Assembly: GCF_000717715.1 (NCBI RefSeq)
Contig: NZ_JOAI01000020.1
Location: 113,497-177,496, forward strand
DNA from: Streptomyces sp. NRRL B-24484
GTDB taxonomy: Bacteria; Actinomycetota; Actinomycetes; Streptomycetales; Streptomycetaceae
DNA length: 64,000 bases
Direction: 5' to 3'
Shown piece by piece: positions 54,379 to 63,004 of the stretch (its first letter is position 1; each line of letters starts with the position of its first letter). Position numbers and translations under genes: made by a program. The notes beneath the pieces were generated by a model. The model was given only the letters and a program-made list of their open reading frames with translations, made no database searches and had not been told where the DNA came from.

Positions 54379-56256
54379 TCAGTAGTGATCGCGGTCGTGG
54401 TGCTGGGCGCGGTCGCGGGAGGGGGTACGGGCGCTGCGGGAGCGGGGCGCGGGTGGTGCGGTCGGTAGCCCTGCCGAGCGGAGGGCGGCCAGTACGGCTC
54501 GCGCACGGCTCTCCTCCAACACGGCGGCCGCGTCGAGCAGCACCCGGTACAGCTCGCGGTGCGGCGTCAGCACGCGTCCCAGTTCGGCGAGGTCGGCGGG
54601 TGAGCGCAGCCCTGCCGTCTCCCGCACCAGCAGGGCGGCCAACTGCGGAGCGGTCGGATCGGGCCGCCCGTCCTGCGCCGCCGTCCTGTCCCTGCCGTCG
54701 AGGAGGACCAACTCCTCGACGGTCGCCGCCAGATCGGCGATCAGGCGGCCGGCAACCTGCCGCAACAGGTGTCGGACATCTGCGGTGCGCCCGGCCGAGG
54801 CCAAGGCGCCGGCCAGGGAGGCCAGTTCGGCTGGCGGGGCCGAGGCCCACTCCCAGAGGAGGGTCTGTCCGTCGGCAGCCTGGCCGGCCCGCTCCAGCGC
54901 GGCGAGCAGTGCCGGCAGGGCCGGGCCCGGTACGGCCCACAGGGCGTGGAACAGTTCGTTCGCCTCGTCCGCCAGGCCCGCCCGGCGGAGCTCCGCGAGG
55001 GTGCCCGCCGCCTGGTCCGGCGAACCGTGCACGGTCGCGCGGACGAGATAACCCGCCGCACCGTACGGCCCCCGGGACCGCAGCAGATCCGCGAGGCGGG
55101 CCACGTCCGGTGGCGCGAGCGTCACCGCGGCCTGTGCCGCGACGGCCGCCGATTCGTGTGCCGAACCGCGTCCGTGCAGCTCGCCGATGCGGGCCGCTAG
55201 CGAAGCCAACTCCTGTGCGCTGCGCAGTGGTGGGGGTGGGGCCGAGGTGGCGGGTTCGGCGGGGGTTGCGGCCTGTGCGGTCTGACCGGCCTGTCCGGCG
55301 TGTGCCGCCCGTCCGCCGGTGGCTGGTGCGGGGTGGTGTCCGGTCGCTTCGGCGACGGCACCTCGGCCACCCCCGAAGCGGGCTCCACGGACCGGCGTCG
55401 CCACTGGTGCCGACGGCGGAGCCATACCTTCGGCCTCGACCACGGCGTATTCCGGTGCGTCTGCCTGGACAGGCTCCGACTCGTCCAGGAACGCACCGCC
55501 GAAGCGGGCTCCAGTGGGCCGCTTGCGCTTCGGGGGCTTCCGCGTGGGCACCGGCCGGACGGGCGCATCGGCCGTCGGTGGGTCTGTGTGGGGCGGTGCA
55601 GTCGTCAGCGGCGTTGATGTCGGCCTTGGCGTTGGCGTCGGTGGAGTGGGCGGCGCCGGGGGTCGGGGCGGGGCTGTTGGGGTCGGTACGGCAGCGGTGT
55701 GGGCGGCTGATGTCGGCGGGGACATAGCGGACCCGGGCGCAGCGGAACCGGGGACGGGGGGCCCAGAGACGGGAGGCCCGGGCGGTCGTGACCTGTTCTG
55801 AGGAGGACGGGTGTTGTAGGAGGTGCCGGTGTTGTGGGAAGCGCTGCTGTCGGTCGACCAGGGACGGGTGGCGGCGGTCTGCTGGTGCGGAATCGCGTCC
55901 TGCTGCCCGCTGACGCCCTGGCCGTACGGCTCACGGTAACTGTGTTGGGGGACACCGCCGTTCTGTCGGAACAGGTCCTCCAATGCCAGGAGTCGCTCGC
56001 TCAGATCGAGGCAGCGGGTGCCCAGTCCTTCCCGGAGGGCCTTGGCCTGTGCCAGGCGCCGTAGCAGTTCCGGGTCGGGTTGTTGCTCCGGTTGGGCATA
56101 GCCGTGTGCCCGGTCGAGTTGGCTCGCCGCCTGCACCGCCTCGGCGAGCCGTCGCTCCCGCTGCGCTGCGTACTGCCGCGCTCGGAGCAGTTCGTCCAAC
56201 TCCGTCCGCAGCCTGTGGATGTCCGTTGCCGTGGGCCCCAGCTCCTGCACTGTCAT
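54379..56256 (-). CDS. Long proline-rich hypothetical protein
   Basis: A 625-residue protein I do not recognise by function. The first 95 residues form a probable coiled coil (TDIHRLRTELDELLRARQYAAQRERRLAEAV). Residues about 110-350 are low-complexity Pro/Thr/Ala/Gly linker. The last 270 residues are helical and repeat-like, with blocks such as LASLAARIGELHGRG, VARLADLLRSRGPYGA and LAGTLAELRRAGLADEA, suggesting TPR-like or HEAT-like helices. Such proteins are sometimes annotated UL36-like in streptomycetes. ATG 56256 is the start. It is convergent with glyS. Confidence 0.75.
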   Translation of the reverse strand: MTVQELGPTATDIHRLRTELDELLRARQYAAQRERRLAEAVQAASQLDRAHGYAQPEQQPDPELLRRLAQAKALREGLGTRCLDLSERLLALEDLFRQNGGVPQHSYREPYGQGVSGQQDAIPHQQTAATRPWSTDSSASHNTGTSYNTRPPQNRSRPPGPPVSGPPVPGSAAPGSAMSPPTSAAHTAAVPTPTAPPRPPAPPTPPTPTPRPTSTPLTTAPPHTDPPTADAPVRPVPTRKPPKRKRPTGARFGGAFLDESEPVQADAPEYAVVEAEGMAPPSAPVATPVRGARFGGGRGAVAEATGHHPAPATGGRAAHAGQAGQTAQAATPAEPATSAPPPPLRSAQELASLAARIGELHGRGSAHESAAVAAQAAVTLAPPDVARLADLLRSRGPYGAAGYLVRATVHGSPDQAAGTLAELRRAGLADEANELFHALWAVPGPALPALLAALERAGQAADGQTLLWEWASAPPAELASLAGALASAGRTADVRHLLRQVAGRLIADLAATVEELVLLDGRDRTAAQDGRPDPTAPQLAALLVRETAGLRSPADLAELGRVLTPHRELYRVLLDAAAVLEESRARAVLAALRSAGLPTAPPAPRSRSARTPSRDRAQHHDRDHY

Positions 56257-56508
56257 CCCTCTGTCCGACCAGCCTCTCCGCCTCGGGGCCGCCCAGCCGG
56301 CCCCCTGGCCCTGCCTCGGGCCATCCTCACCAAGCCATACGGCGTCGGTGTTACAGACGTGAGTCCACCGATTTTCGGCGAATGACGTTGCAGGTGGCGG
56401 GGGTTGAAGTCGTCGGAAGAAGTGGGCGCGGCGCGCGGGTGGTTGCCCGAGCCCGGTGCGGGGCGGTGCGGGAGGCCCGCCCGGCCCCGTCTCGGTGCGC
56501 CGGGCGGC

Positions 56509-57087
56509 TCAGGCGATGAGCCGGGCCCGGGCCTCCATCAGTGCGAAACCGAGCAGGTTCAGGCCGCGCCACTCGTGCGGTCGGGTGGCGCGCTCGTTGT
56601 CGGCCGCCAGGCCGATACCCCAGAGTCGGTCCAGCGGACTGGCCTCCACCAGGACGCGCTGCGACGTACCCAGCAGGTAGTTCCGCAGCGCCTCGTCCTG
56701 CCCGAACTTGGCCACGTTGCCGGCGACGACGAGTTCGAACCGCTCGGCGACCCACCGCTCGTCGTCGAAGCCCCGGACCATGCGGCCCAGCTTCTTGGCC
56801 TCGCCCGGGGTGGGCGCCGTCAGAATGCGGGCGAGCGTCTCCTCGTCCTGGAACAGGCGGGCCTTGCCGGCCATCATCCAGTGTTCCGCGGTGCGGTAGG
56901 TGACCCCATCGACGGTGAACGCTCCGGGCCACCACTGGCTGAGCGACCCGGCACCGATCCGGCCGTCGGACTCCGGCCGGTGGCCCCAGAAGAGCAGGTA
57001 CTTGGGCCGGGCGCCCGCCTCGACCAGGGAGACCAGCTGCTCACGGGTGCGGGTGTCGGCCGGTGCGGTGGGTTCCTCGGTCGTCAT
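56509..57087 (-). CDS. NADAR family protein
   Basis: A 192-residue protein with LLFWGHRPESDGRIGAGSLSQWW, RTAEHWMMAGKARLF and GNVAKFGQDEALRNYLLGT, the NADAR (YbiA-like) signature. This fold contains N-glycosidases acting on riboflavin intermediates or ADP-ribosyl adducts; the substrate here is not known. GGGAG is 8 nt before ATG 57087. It follows the MFS transporter gene on the minus strand but is spaced 85 bp away. Confidence 0.88.
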   Translation of the reverse strand: MTTEEPTAPADTRTREQLVSLVEAGARPKYLLFWGHRPESDGRIGAGSLSQWWPGAFTVDGVTYRTAEHWMMAGKARLFQDEETLARILTAPTPGEAKKLGRMVRGFDDERWVAERFELVVAGNVAKFGQDEALRNYLLGTSQRVLVEASPLDRLWGIGLAADNERATRPHEWRGLNLLGFALMEARARLIA

Positions 57088-57172
57088 GGCGTCATGCTCC
57101 CATTCATCGCCGACACTCTGCTTCCGGTTTTTTCCGCCCACCTGGGAACACCCCTCTCTCCACTCCCGCAGG

Positions 57173-58612
57173 TCAGGCGACCGAGCGCGGGAGTCGCATG
57201 CTGAGCGCGGCGATGATCGCCGAGCCGCCGAGCTGGATGGCGAGCACCAGCGCCAGCGCATGCGCGAAGCCCATGGTGGGGGACACCGCGAGGAAGAGCG
57301 TGCCGAGCGTAGCGACGCCCAGCGCGAGGCTCGACTGCTGTGCGGTCGCCAGAACGCCGCTGCCGACACCCGCCCGCTCGGCAGGCACCTTGGACAGCAC
57401 GACCCTGAACAGCGGAGTGCCGACCAGGCCCTGCCCGATCCCCGCCAGAGCGACCCCGGGCAGCATCCGCAGCGGTGAGAAGTGCGTCCAGTCCGCCAGC
57501 ACGGTGGCCAGCAGCGTGGCCAGTCCGATGCCCTGGATCACGGCACCGGCCGTGATGACCCGGCTGCCGAACCGGCTCACGAGACGCGGGCCGGAGAGCG
57601 ACGCCGTGAAGTACCCCGCGGCCATCGGAACCAGCGCCCAGCCGGCGGCGACCGGTCCGAGCCGGAGCCCGTGCTGGAGCAGGATCGCCACCACGAACAT
57701 GAAGCCGCCGAAACCGGTGAAGTACGGCAGAGCGATGCCGAGCCCACGCCGCATCTCGGGTATCCGCAGCAGCGACAGCGGCACCAGCGGCGTCCCGCCC
57801 ATCCGCTCGGTCCTGCGCTCCACGATCAGGAAGGCGGAGGCGAGCACGGGGAAGAGGCCGAGCAGTACCCACGTCCACAGCGGCCAGCCCACGGCCCGAC
57901 CCTCCATCAGAGGGACGAAGAGGGAGAGCAGCGCTCCGGTCAGCAGCACCGTGCCGGGCACGTCCACGCCGGCGGCCCGGCTCGCCCGTGTCTCCGGGAC
58001 GTACGCGACGGCCAGGACGACCGTCAGCAGGGCGAACGGCACGTTGAGCAGGAACACGGCGCGCCAGCCACTCCCGAACAGGTCCGCCGCGACCATCATG
58101 CCGCCGAGGACCTGGCCGATCACGACGGAGATGCCACCGACCGCGCCGTAGATGCCGAGGGCCCGGGCGCGCTGGGCTCCACTGCTGGCGGCCGTGATGG
58201 TCGCCAGGACCTGGGGGAGCAGCAGTGCTGCCGACGCCCCCTGTGCCACGCGTGCCGCCACCAGGGTCCAGGCTGTCGGGGCGAGGCCGCAGGCCAGGGA
58301 CGTCACGGCGAACAGTGCTGCGCCGGCGACGAACAGTCGGCGCCGACCGAGCGCGTCGCCGAGACGGCCGCCCAGGACCAGCAGGACGGCGAAGGCGATG
58401 CCGTAGCCGGCGGCGACGAGCTCCAGAACCGCAGGGCCCGCCGCGAGGTCGTGGTCGATGGTGGGCAGGGCGACGTTGACGATGAAGAAGTCGAGCATCG
58501 GCAGGAAGGCGCCGAGCAGGACGGTGACGAGGCCGGCGACACCCAGGGTGGGGGCGTCGGCGGCACGACCGGCGAGTGAGGTGGTCCGTGGAAGCGTCAG
58601 TTGCTGAGTCAC
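57173..58612 (-). CDS. MFS drug exporter, DHA2-type
   Basis: A 479-residue membrane protein with about 14 hydrophobic segments. It carries FLPMLDFFIVNVALPTI in the first helix, the MFS motif GGRLGDALGRRRLF between helices 2 and 3, and motif C-like LGIYGAVGGISVVIGQVLGG, all typical of proton-driven drug exporters. The start is GTG 58612 (TQQLTLPRTT). It is divergent from an XRE regulator gene with a perfect inverted repeat between them, so this regulator probably controls it. The drug is unknown. Confidence 0.9.
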   Translation of the reverse strand: MTQQLTLPRTTSLAGRAADAPTLGVAGLVTVLLGAFLPMLDFFIVNVALPTIDHDLAAGPAVLELVAAGYGIAFAVLLVLGGRLGDALGRRRLFVAGAALFAVTSLACGLAPTAWTLVAARVAQGASAALLLPQVLATITAASSGAQRARALGIYGAVGGISVVIGQVLGGMMVAADLFGSGWRAVFLLNVPFALLTVVLAVAYVPETRASRAAGVDVPGTVLLTGALLSLFVPLMEGRAVGWPLWTWVLLGLFPVLASAFLIVERRTERMGGTPLVPLSLLRIPEMRRGLGIALPYFTGFGGFMFVVAILLQHGLRLGPVAAGWALVPMAAGYFTASLSGPRLVSRFGSRVITAGAVIQGIGLATLLATVLADWTHFSPLRMLPGVALAGIGQGLVGTPLFRVVLSKVPAERAGVGSGVLATAQQSSLALGVATLGTLFLAVSPTMGFAHALALVLAIQLGGSAIIAALSMRLPRSVA

Positions 58613-58660
58613 GGCGTCTACGATCCGCCGTACCGCACCCTGGTACCAGACACGGCTTAT

Positions 58661-58681
58661 CCAGGTATAACAAATACCTGG
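58661..58681. promoter_or_regulatory. Operator between the MFS exporter and its regulator
   Basis: CCAGGTAT-N5-ATACCTGG is a perfect 8-bp inverted repeat in the 102-bp divergent promoter region, 49 bp from the exporter start and 34 bp from the regulator start. A second short palindrome CTGGTACCAG is at 58640-58649. Confidence 0.75.
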
Positions 58682-58714
58682 CAACAGGATGTGCAGAGGA
58701 GCATCCTGGTAGTC

Positions 58715-59815
58715 ATGGCTACAAGCATCGCCTCCACAGGCCGCTCGACGGCACCCGCCCGTGAGCCCGGTACCACTCCTGCTGCCGTTGCCCGGGCGGG
58801 CAGGGGTACGGGCAGCAGGGTCCCGCTGGGCGAGGCCGGGGCCGCCGGCCCCACGGCCGGGGCGGACGCAGGATCGCGCGGCACCGCCCCCGGGGCGTCC
58901 GACCGGACGGCCCGGGGAGAGCAGCGGACCGTCTCGACGAAGGCCGCCCCTGCAGCGACGACCGCCGGTAGGGCCGATGGTGAACTCGCCCCCGCCGCTG
59001 CCCGGCGGCAGGAGCTGGCGGCCTTCCTCCGCAGCCGCCGTGAGCGCATCTCCCCCGAACAGGTGGGTCTGCCGGAGACCGGCCGCCGCCGCACACCCGG
59101 CCTCCGCCGCGAGGAGGTTGCACACCTCGCCACCGTGGGAGTCACCTGGTACACCTGGCTGGAGCAGGGGCGGGACATCCAGGTCTCCGCCCAGGTGCTG
59201 CAGTCGGTGGCCCGGGCGTTGTTGCTCGACCCCACGGAGCGCGCCCACCTCTTCGTGCTGGCCGGCGCCGAGGACCCCGCGCCGATCGTCGAATGCGCCA
59301 CCGTCACGCCGGCCGCTCGGATGCTCCTCGCCCAACTGGAGCCGATGCCGGCCGCCGTGCTGAACAGCCGCTACGACGTGCTCGCCTACAACCGCGCCTA
59401 CACCTGGATCGCGGGTGACCTCGACGCCCTTCCGTTCGAGGACCGCAATCTGATGTGGCTGGCCTTCACCGGATCCGAGTTCCAGCGAAGCCTCGTCGAC
59501 ATCGAGGAGGCACGCCCCGCCATGGTGGCCAAGTTCCGTACCGCCATGGCCGATCACGGGGCCGAGCCCGCATGGAAGACCCTGCTGAACCGGTTGCGCA
59601 AGGCCTCGCCCGATTTCGAGGAGATGTGGCAGCAGCACGAGGTCGCCGGCCTCGGCAACGGCTTGAAGCGCTTCCTGGTGCCGGATGTCGGCCTGATGCG
59701 GTTCGAGTACACCAATCTCTGGCTCGGCCCGCAGCCCGGCCCGCGACTTGTCGCCTACACGCCGCTGGACGAGGAGACGCGGAGCAAGTTGGAGGCCCTT
59801 GCCGTCCGTTCCTGA
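58715..59815 (+). CDS. XRE/MmyB-type regulator with a long N-terminal extension
   Basis: A 366-residue regulator. Residues 1-96 are Ala/Thr/Gly/Pro-rich and unlike the family. An HTH follows (RRTPGLRREEVAHLATVGVTWYTWLEQ), then a MmyB-like ligand domain (DVLAYNRAYTWIAGDL, FTGSEFQRSLVDIEEARPAMV). No ATG or GTG occurs in frame between 58715 and the HTH, so the extension seems real unless a rare start is used. It is divergent from the MFS exporter and likely represses it until a ligand binds. Confidence 0.85.
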   Translation: MATSIASTGRSTAPAREPGTTPAAVARAGRGTGSRVPLGEAGAAGPTAGADAGSRGTAPGASDRTARGEQRTVSTKAAPAATTAGRADGELAPAAARRQELAAFLRSRRERISPEQVGLPETGRRRTPGLRREEVAHLATVGVTWYTWLEQGRDIQVSAQVLQSVARALLLDPTERAHLFVLAGAEDPAPIVECATVTPAARMLLAQLEPMPAAVLNSRYDVLAYNRAYTWIAGDLDALPFEDRNLMWLAFTGSEFQRSLVDIEEARPAMVAKFRTAMADHGAEPAWKTLLNRLRKASPDFEEMWQQHEVAGLGNGLKRFLVPDVGLMRFEYTNLWLGPQPGPRLVAYTPLDEETRSKLEALAVRS

Positions 59816-59880
59816 GCGGGACGATGCCTGTGGGGGGCGAGTCATCGACAGCCTTCCGCGGAGGGCCGAAAGGCGCGGCC

Positions 59881-60283
59881 TCAGTCGGAGGACGGTACCG
59901 AGTGCGAAGGGCGGGACCCGGTGCGTGCGGCGGGTGGGTCCACTCGGGTGCTCGAAGACCGTACGGTCGGCCGCCAACAGGAGGCAGAGCAGCGAGAGCG
60001 GCAGCTCGGCGGCAAGCGCCATGGTGAGTGCGGTCGCCAGTTCGGCACGATCGCCCGCTGTCGAGACGTCGACCAGGGCGTCCACGCCGAGCAGGAACCC
60101 GGCGAGGCGGGCGGCCGAGCGGGCAGCCGCACCGTTGCTGCCCGGCCGCAGACCCGCCGTGAGCAGTGCTGCCGCCTCGGCCGCGTCGAGCAGGGCCCAG
60201 CCCCCGAGGTGCGTCGCTGCCAGTGCGACCGCCCAGGGGACCAGCGCGACCCCGCACACGACGAGCAGCCGGTGGTGGCTCAC
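59881..60283 (-). CDS. Small four-helix membrane protein, 3' end uncertain
   Basis: The N-terminal part looks real: SHHRLLVVCGVALVPWAVALAATHL, then three more hydrophobic segments ending LSLLCLLLAADRTVF. GTG 60283 overlaps the stop of the upstream gene by 4 nt (GTGA). However, no stop codon follows in this frame; it stays open under the antisense regulator gene and into the MFS gene. A +1 or -1 shift near the end would reach TGA at 59881, which is where I end it. I remember similar small actinobacterial membrane proteins of about 130 residues but cannot name them. Confidence 0.5.
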
Positions 60284-60663
60284 GCGGCGACCCCCGCCCG
60301 CAGCCGGATCGGCGGACAGCCGGGGCCACTCACCAGGACGCCGGTTGCAGGTGCGGCACACCAGGCCAACCAGAACGCACCCAGCACCGTGGTCACGCCG
60401 GCGGGAACCCGCTGACTGGCCCGCCGGCCACGGGTGAACGCCACCGCCGGCACCGAGCCGTCCGCGCACAGCCGTCCCCAGGCGAAGGCGCCGGGATGGC
60501 CGCTGCCGGGCCGTCGTCGTGCACCTCGGATCACGCCCCCGGCCAAGGAGGAGGTCACCAGGACATCGATCAACTCGCCGTTTTCGTAGACCTCCAGGGT
60601 CGCCCGGCGCCCGCGCCCGGCGGAGCCCCGGACCGACCAGGGGCCCATCACCGGCAGGGCCAT
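60280..60663 (-). CDS. Hypothetical protein coupled to a small membrane protein
   Basis: A protein of unknown function. The conserved-looking core (127 residues from ATG 60663) reads VMGPWSVRGSAGRGRRATLEV, then SLAGGVIRGARRR and GAFAWGRLCADGSVPAVAF, and ends with a hydrophobic stretch (VTTVLGAFWLAWCAAPATGVL). The frame is open back to ATG 61008 with a Thr/Asn/Gly-rich sequence that contains a TTA codon at 60831-60829, so a 242-residue form is possible. It is translationally coupled (GTGA) to the membrane protein gene downstream; the two probably work together. Confidence 0.55.
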   Translation of the reverse strand: MALPVMGPWSVRGSAGRGRRATLEVYENGELIDVLVTSSLAGGVIRGARRRPGSGHPGAFAWGRLCADGSVPAVAFTRGRRASQRVPAGVTTVLGAFWLAWCAAPATGVLVSGPGCPPIRLRAGVAA

Positions 60664-61052
60664 GGACCGTCGGGCGGGTGGGGGGACCCGGCTCCGCGAC
60701 GGCGGCGCGCCGTCACGGCCACGGACCGTCGCGCCGGCTTCGCCTACCAAGGGCTCATGGGCATCGTCACCGGTCGGTGGGCCGACGCCACCCGCGGTCC
60801 CCGTCCGCCCCGCGCGACCGATATGCCGTAAGCCGGTCGCGTGGTCGACCGCCCGCGGGTCCGTTGCGAAACCCCTGCCGTGGTCCTCCGCCCCGCGCAC
60901 CGTCGAATTCGCTTGGCCGCACGCCGTGTTGCTCCCGGAGCCGTCCGTCGTGCGGTTCGCAGTGTCGTCGGCGGTGCGGTTCGTGCTGCTGTCCGTCGTG
61001 TTCGTCATGCCGACAACATTCGCGGTCCGCACACGCCCTTGTCGTTGGCGCA

Positions 61053-61100
61053 CTCTTCACTGTTGATGGTGAAGCTGGCTTCACCATCAACAGTGAAGAG
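61053..61100. promoter_or_regulatory. 48-bp perfect palindrome midway between divergent operons
   Basis: Two perfect 22-bp arms (61053-61074 and 61079-61100) flank a 4-nt centre CTGG. Each arm contains TTCAC-N7/8-GTGAA, giving four half-sites. It lies 45 bp from ATG 61008 and 45 bp from the kinase start at 61145. An operator for a cooperative regulator is the best reading; it is much AT-richer than its surroundings. Confidence 0.8.
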
Positions 61101-61144
61101 CACTTCATGGTGGAGCTGATCGCGCGCCAACTAATCTTTCCGCC

Positions 61145-62371
61145 ATGTCCGATTCCGAGCTCCGCAACCCCTCCGCGTCGCTTCTCCGGCGCGTTCGCGG
61201 GGCGGCGGCTGCCAGGCGGGACGTCCTGTTCGTGGCCGCAGGCGTACCCCTGGGCCTGCCGACCCTCCTGACCCTCCTCGATGCCACGTCCGCCGTGGCC
61301 CTACTGGTCCTTCTCCCCTTCTGTTCCGATCTGTTGACGACGACTCAGCGGAGCCGCCTGCGCGTCCTGCGCGACGTGGACGTGCCGAGCCGGCTGCCGC
61401 CCGACGCGGGGTGGACGAGGCGCCTGAGAGCCGGGATGACGTGGCGCCAGATGCTGTACCACGTCCTCGTCGCACCGCTGTTCGCGACCGCCGGTCTCCT
61501 CGTCATGGCGGCCGCGGGAGCGGGCCTCGTCATGGCGACGCTCTTCGCCTGGATCTGGCTGCTGCCACTGGACACACCGCTCCGTCCCGGACTCGGGTGG
61601 ACGGCCGAGGGCGGCTGGGTCACCGCAGCCGGTGTGGCGCTGCTCCTCCTCGCGCCCTGGGCGTTCGGCTGGATCGCCCGGGCCGACGAGCGGATCACCC
61701 GGGCGTTCCTCGGCCGCAACCGGGCCGAGGTGCTGGAGGAACGGGTGGAGCGGCTCGCGGTCAGCCGGGCCGGCGTGGTGGACGCCGCGGACGCGGAGCG
61801 GCGACGGATCGAGCGGGACCTCCACGACGGTGCCCAGCAGCGCCTGGTGTCCCTCGCCATGAACCTCGGGCTCGCCCGTCGGACACTGACCGACGTCCCT
61901 CCGGAAGCCATGCAGGTCATCGTGGAAGCACACGAGGAGGCCCAGGCCGCCATCGAGGAGCTGCGCGACCTCGTGCGCGGCCTGCACCCGGTGGTCCTGG
62001 AGGACCGCGGGCTGGATGCGGCGCTGTCCGGCATCGCCGCCCGGAGCCCGGTGCCGGTCCGCATGGACGTGGATCTCCGGGGCCGCGTGGCACCTGCTGT
62101 CGAAGCAGTCGCCTACTTCACGGTCTCGGAGGCGCTGGCGAACGCGGCCAAGCACGCCCGGGCATCCCGGGTCGACCTCTCCGTCCGCAGACTCGGCGAC
62201 CGGCTCCGGATAGTCATCGGCGACGACGGCATCGGCGGCGCCGATCCCTCCCGAGGCAGCGGCCTGACGGGCCTAAGGAAACGAGCGGCCTCGGTCGACG
62301 GCACGCTCACTGTCATCAGCCCCCTCGGGGGCCCCACCACTCTCACTGTGGAGCTGCCGTGCGTGCTGTGA
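61145..62371 (+). CDS. Sensor histidine kinase (LuxR-system type)
   Basis: A 408-residue kinase of the NarL/DesK class. Its N-terminal half has about four membrane helices within a putative sensor region. The HisKA_3 motif is ERRRIERDLHDGAQQRLVSL with the phospho-His, the N box is SEALANAAKHA, and the G box is GDDGIGGADPSRGSGLTGL. The response regulator gene overlaps its end by 13 nt. ATG 61145 is the start. The 48-bp palindrome upstream may be its control site. Confidence 0.93.
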   Translation: MSDSELRNPSASLLRRVRGAAAARRDVLFVAAGVPLGLPTLLTLLDATSAVALLVLLPFCSDLLTTTQRSRLRVLRDVDVPSRLPPDAGWTRRLRAGMTWRQMLYHVLVAPLFATAGLLVMAAAGAGLVMATLFAWIWLLPLDTPLRPGLGWTAEGGWVTAAGVALLLLAPWAFGWIARADERITRAFLGRNRAEVLEERVERLAVSRAGVVDAADAERRRIERDLHDGAQQRLVSLAMNLGLARRTLTDVPPEAMQVIVEAHEEAQAAIEELRDLVRGLHPVVLEDRGLDAALSGIAARSPVPVRMDVDLRGRVAPAVEAVAYFTVSEALANAAKHARASRVDLSVRRLGDRLRIVIGDDGIGGADPSRGSGLTGLRKRAASVDGTLTVISPLGGPTTLTVELPCVL

Positions 62372-63003
62372 TCGCCGAAGACTCCGTCCTCCTGCGGGTC
62401 GGCCTCATCAAGGTGCTGGAGTCCGTCGGCTACGAGATCCCGGCCGCGGTCGGCGACGCGGAGTCTCTGTTGGCCGCGGTCGAGGAGCACAAACCGAACG
62501 TTGCGATCATCGACGTCCGGATGCCACCGGACTTCGCGGACGAGGGTGTCAAGGCCGCGCTGATGATCCGCCGGCAGTGGCCCGACGTGGCCGTCCTGCT
62601 GCTCTCCCAGTACGTGGAGGAGCGGTACGCCGCCGACCTGCTCTCGGCCAACACGAGCGGAGTGGGCTACCTGCTCAAACAGCGCGTCGCCAACGTGGAC
62701 GACTTCCTGGAGGCCCTCCAACGGGTGGCCGACGGCGGTACGGCCCTCGACCCCGAGGTCGTCGCCCAGCTCCTCGTCCGCAAGGACCGCGATCCGCTCC
62801 GCAAGCTGACTCCGCGCGAGCGCGACGTCCTCGCACTCATGGCAGAAGGCAGATCCAACGCCGGCATCGCCGCCTCCCTCGTGGTCAGTGACAGTGCCGT
62901 GGCGAAGCACATCAACGCCATCCTGATGAAACTCGACCTGCCGCAGACGGATGCCGATCACCGCAGGGTGCTCGCCGTCCTCCGCTTCCTGGAGGTGGGC
63001 TGA
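62359..63003 (+). CDS. LuxR-type response regulator
   Basis: A 214-residue regulator with a receiver domain (IAEDSVLLRVGL, phospho-Asp in AIIDVRMPP, Lys in GYLLKQ) and a C-terminal LuxR HTH (LTPRERDVLALMAEGRSNAGIAASLVVSDSAVAKHI). GTG 62359 overlaps the kinase gene by 13 nt and GGAG is 5 nt before it. It is the partner of the kinase and may bind the 48-bp palindrome. Confidence 0.94.
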   Translation: MRAVIAEDSVLLRVGLIKVLESVGYEIPAAVGDAESLLAAVEEHKPNVAIIDVRMPPDFADEGVKAALMIRRQWPDVAVLLLSQYVEERYAADLLSANTSGVGYLLKQRVANVDDFLEALQRVADGGTALDPEVVAQLLVRKDRDPLRKLTPRERDVLALMAEGRSNAGIAASLVVSDSAVAKHINAILMKLDLPQTDADHRRVLAVLRFLEVG

Positions 63004-63004
63004 C

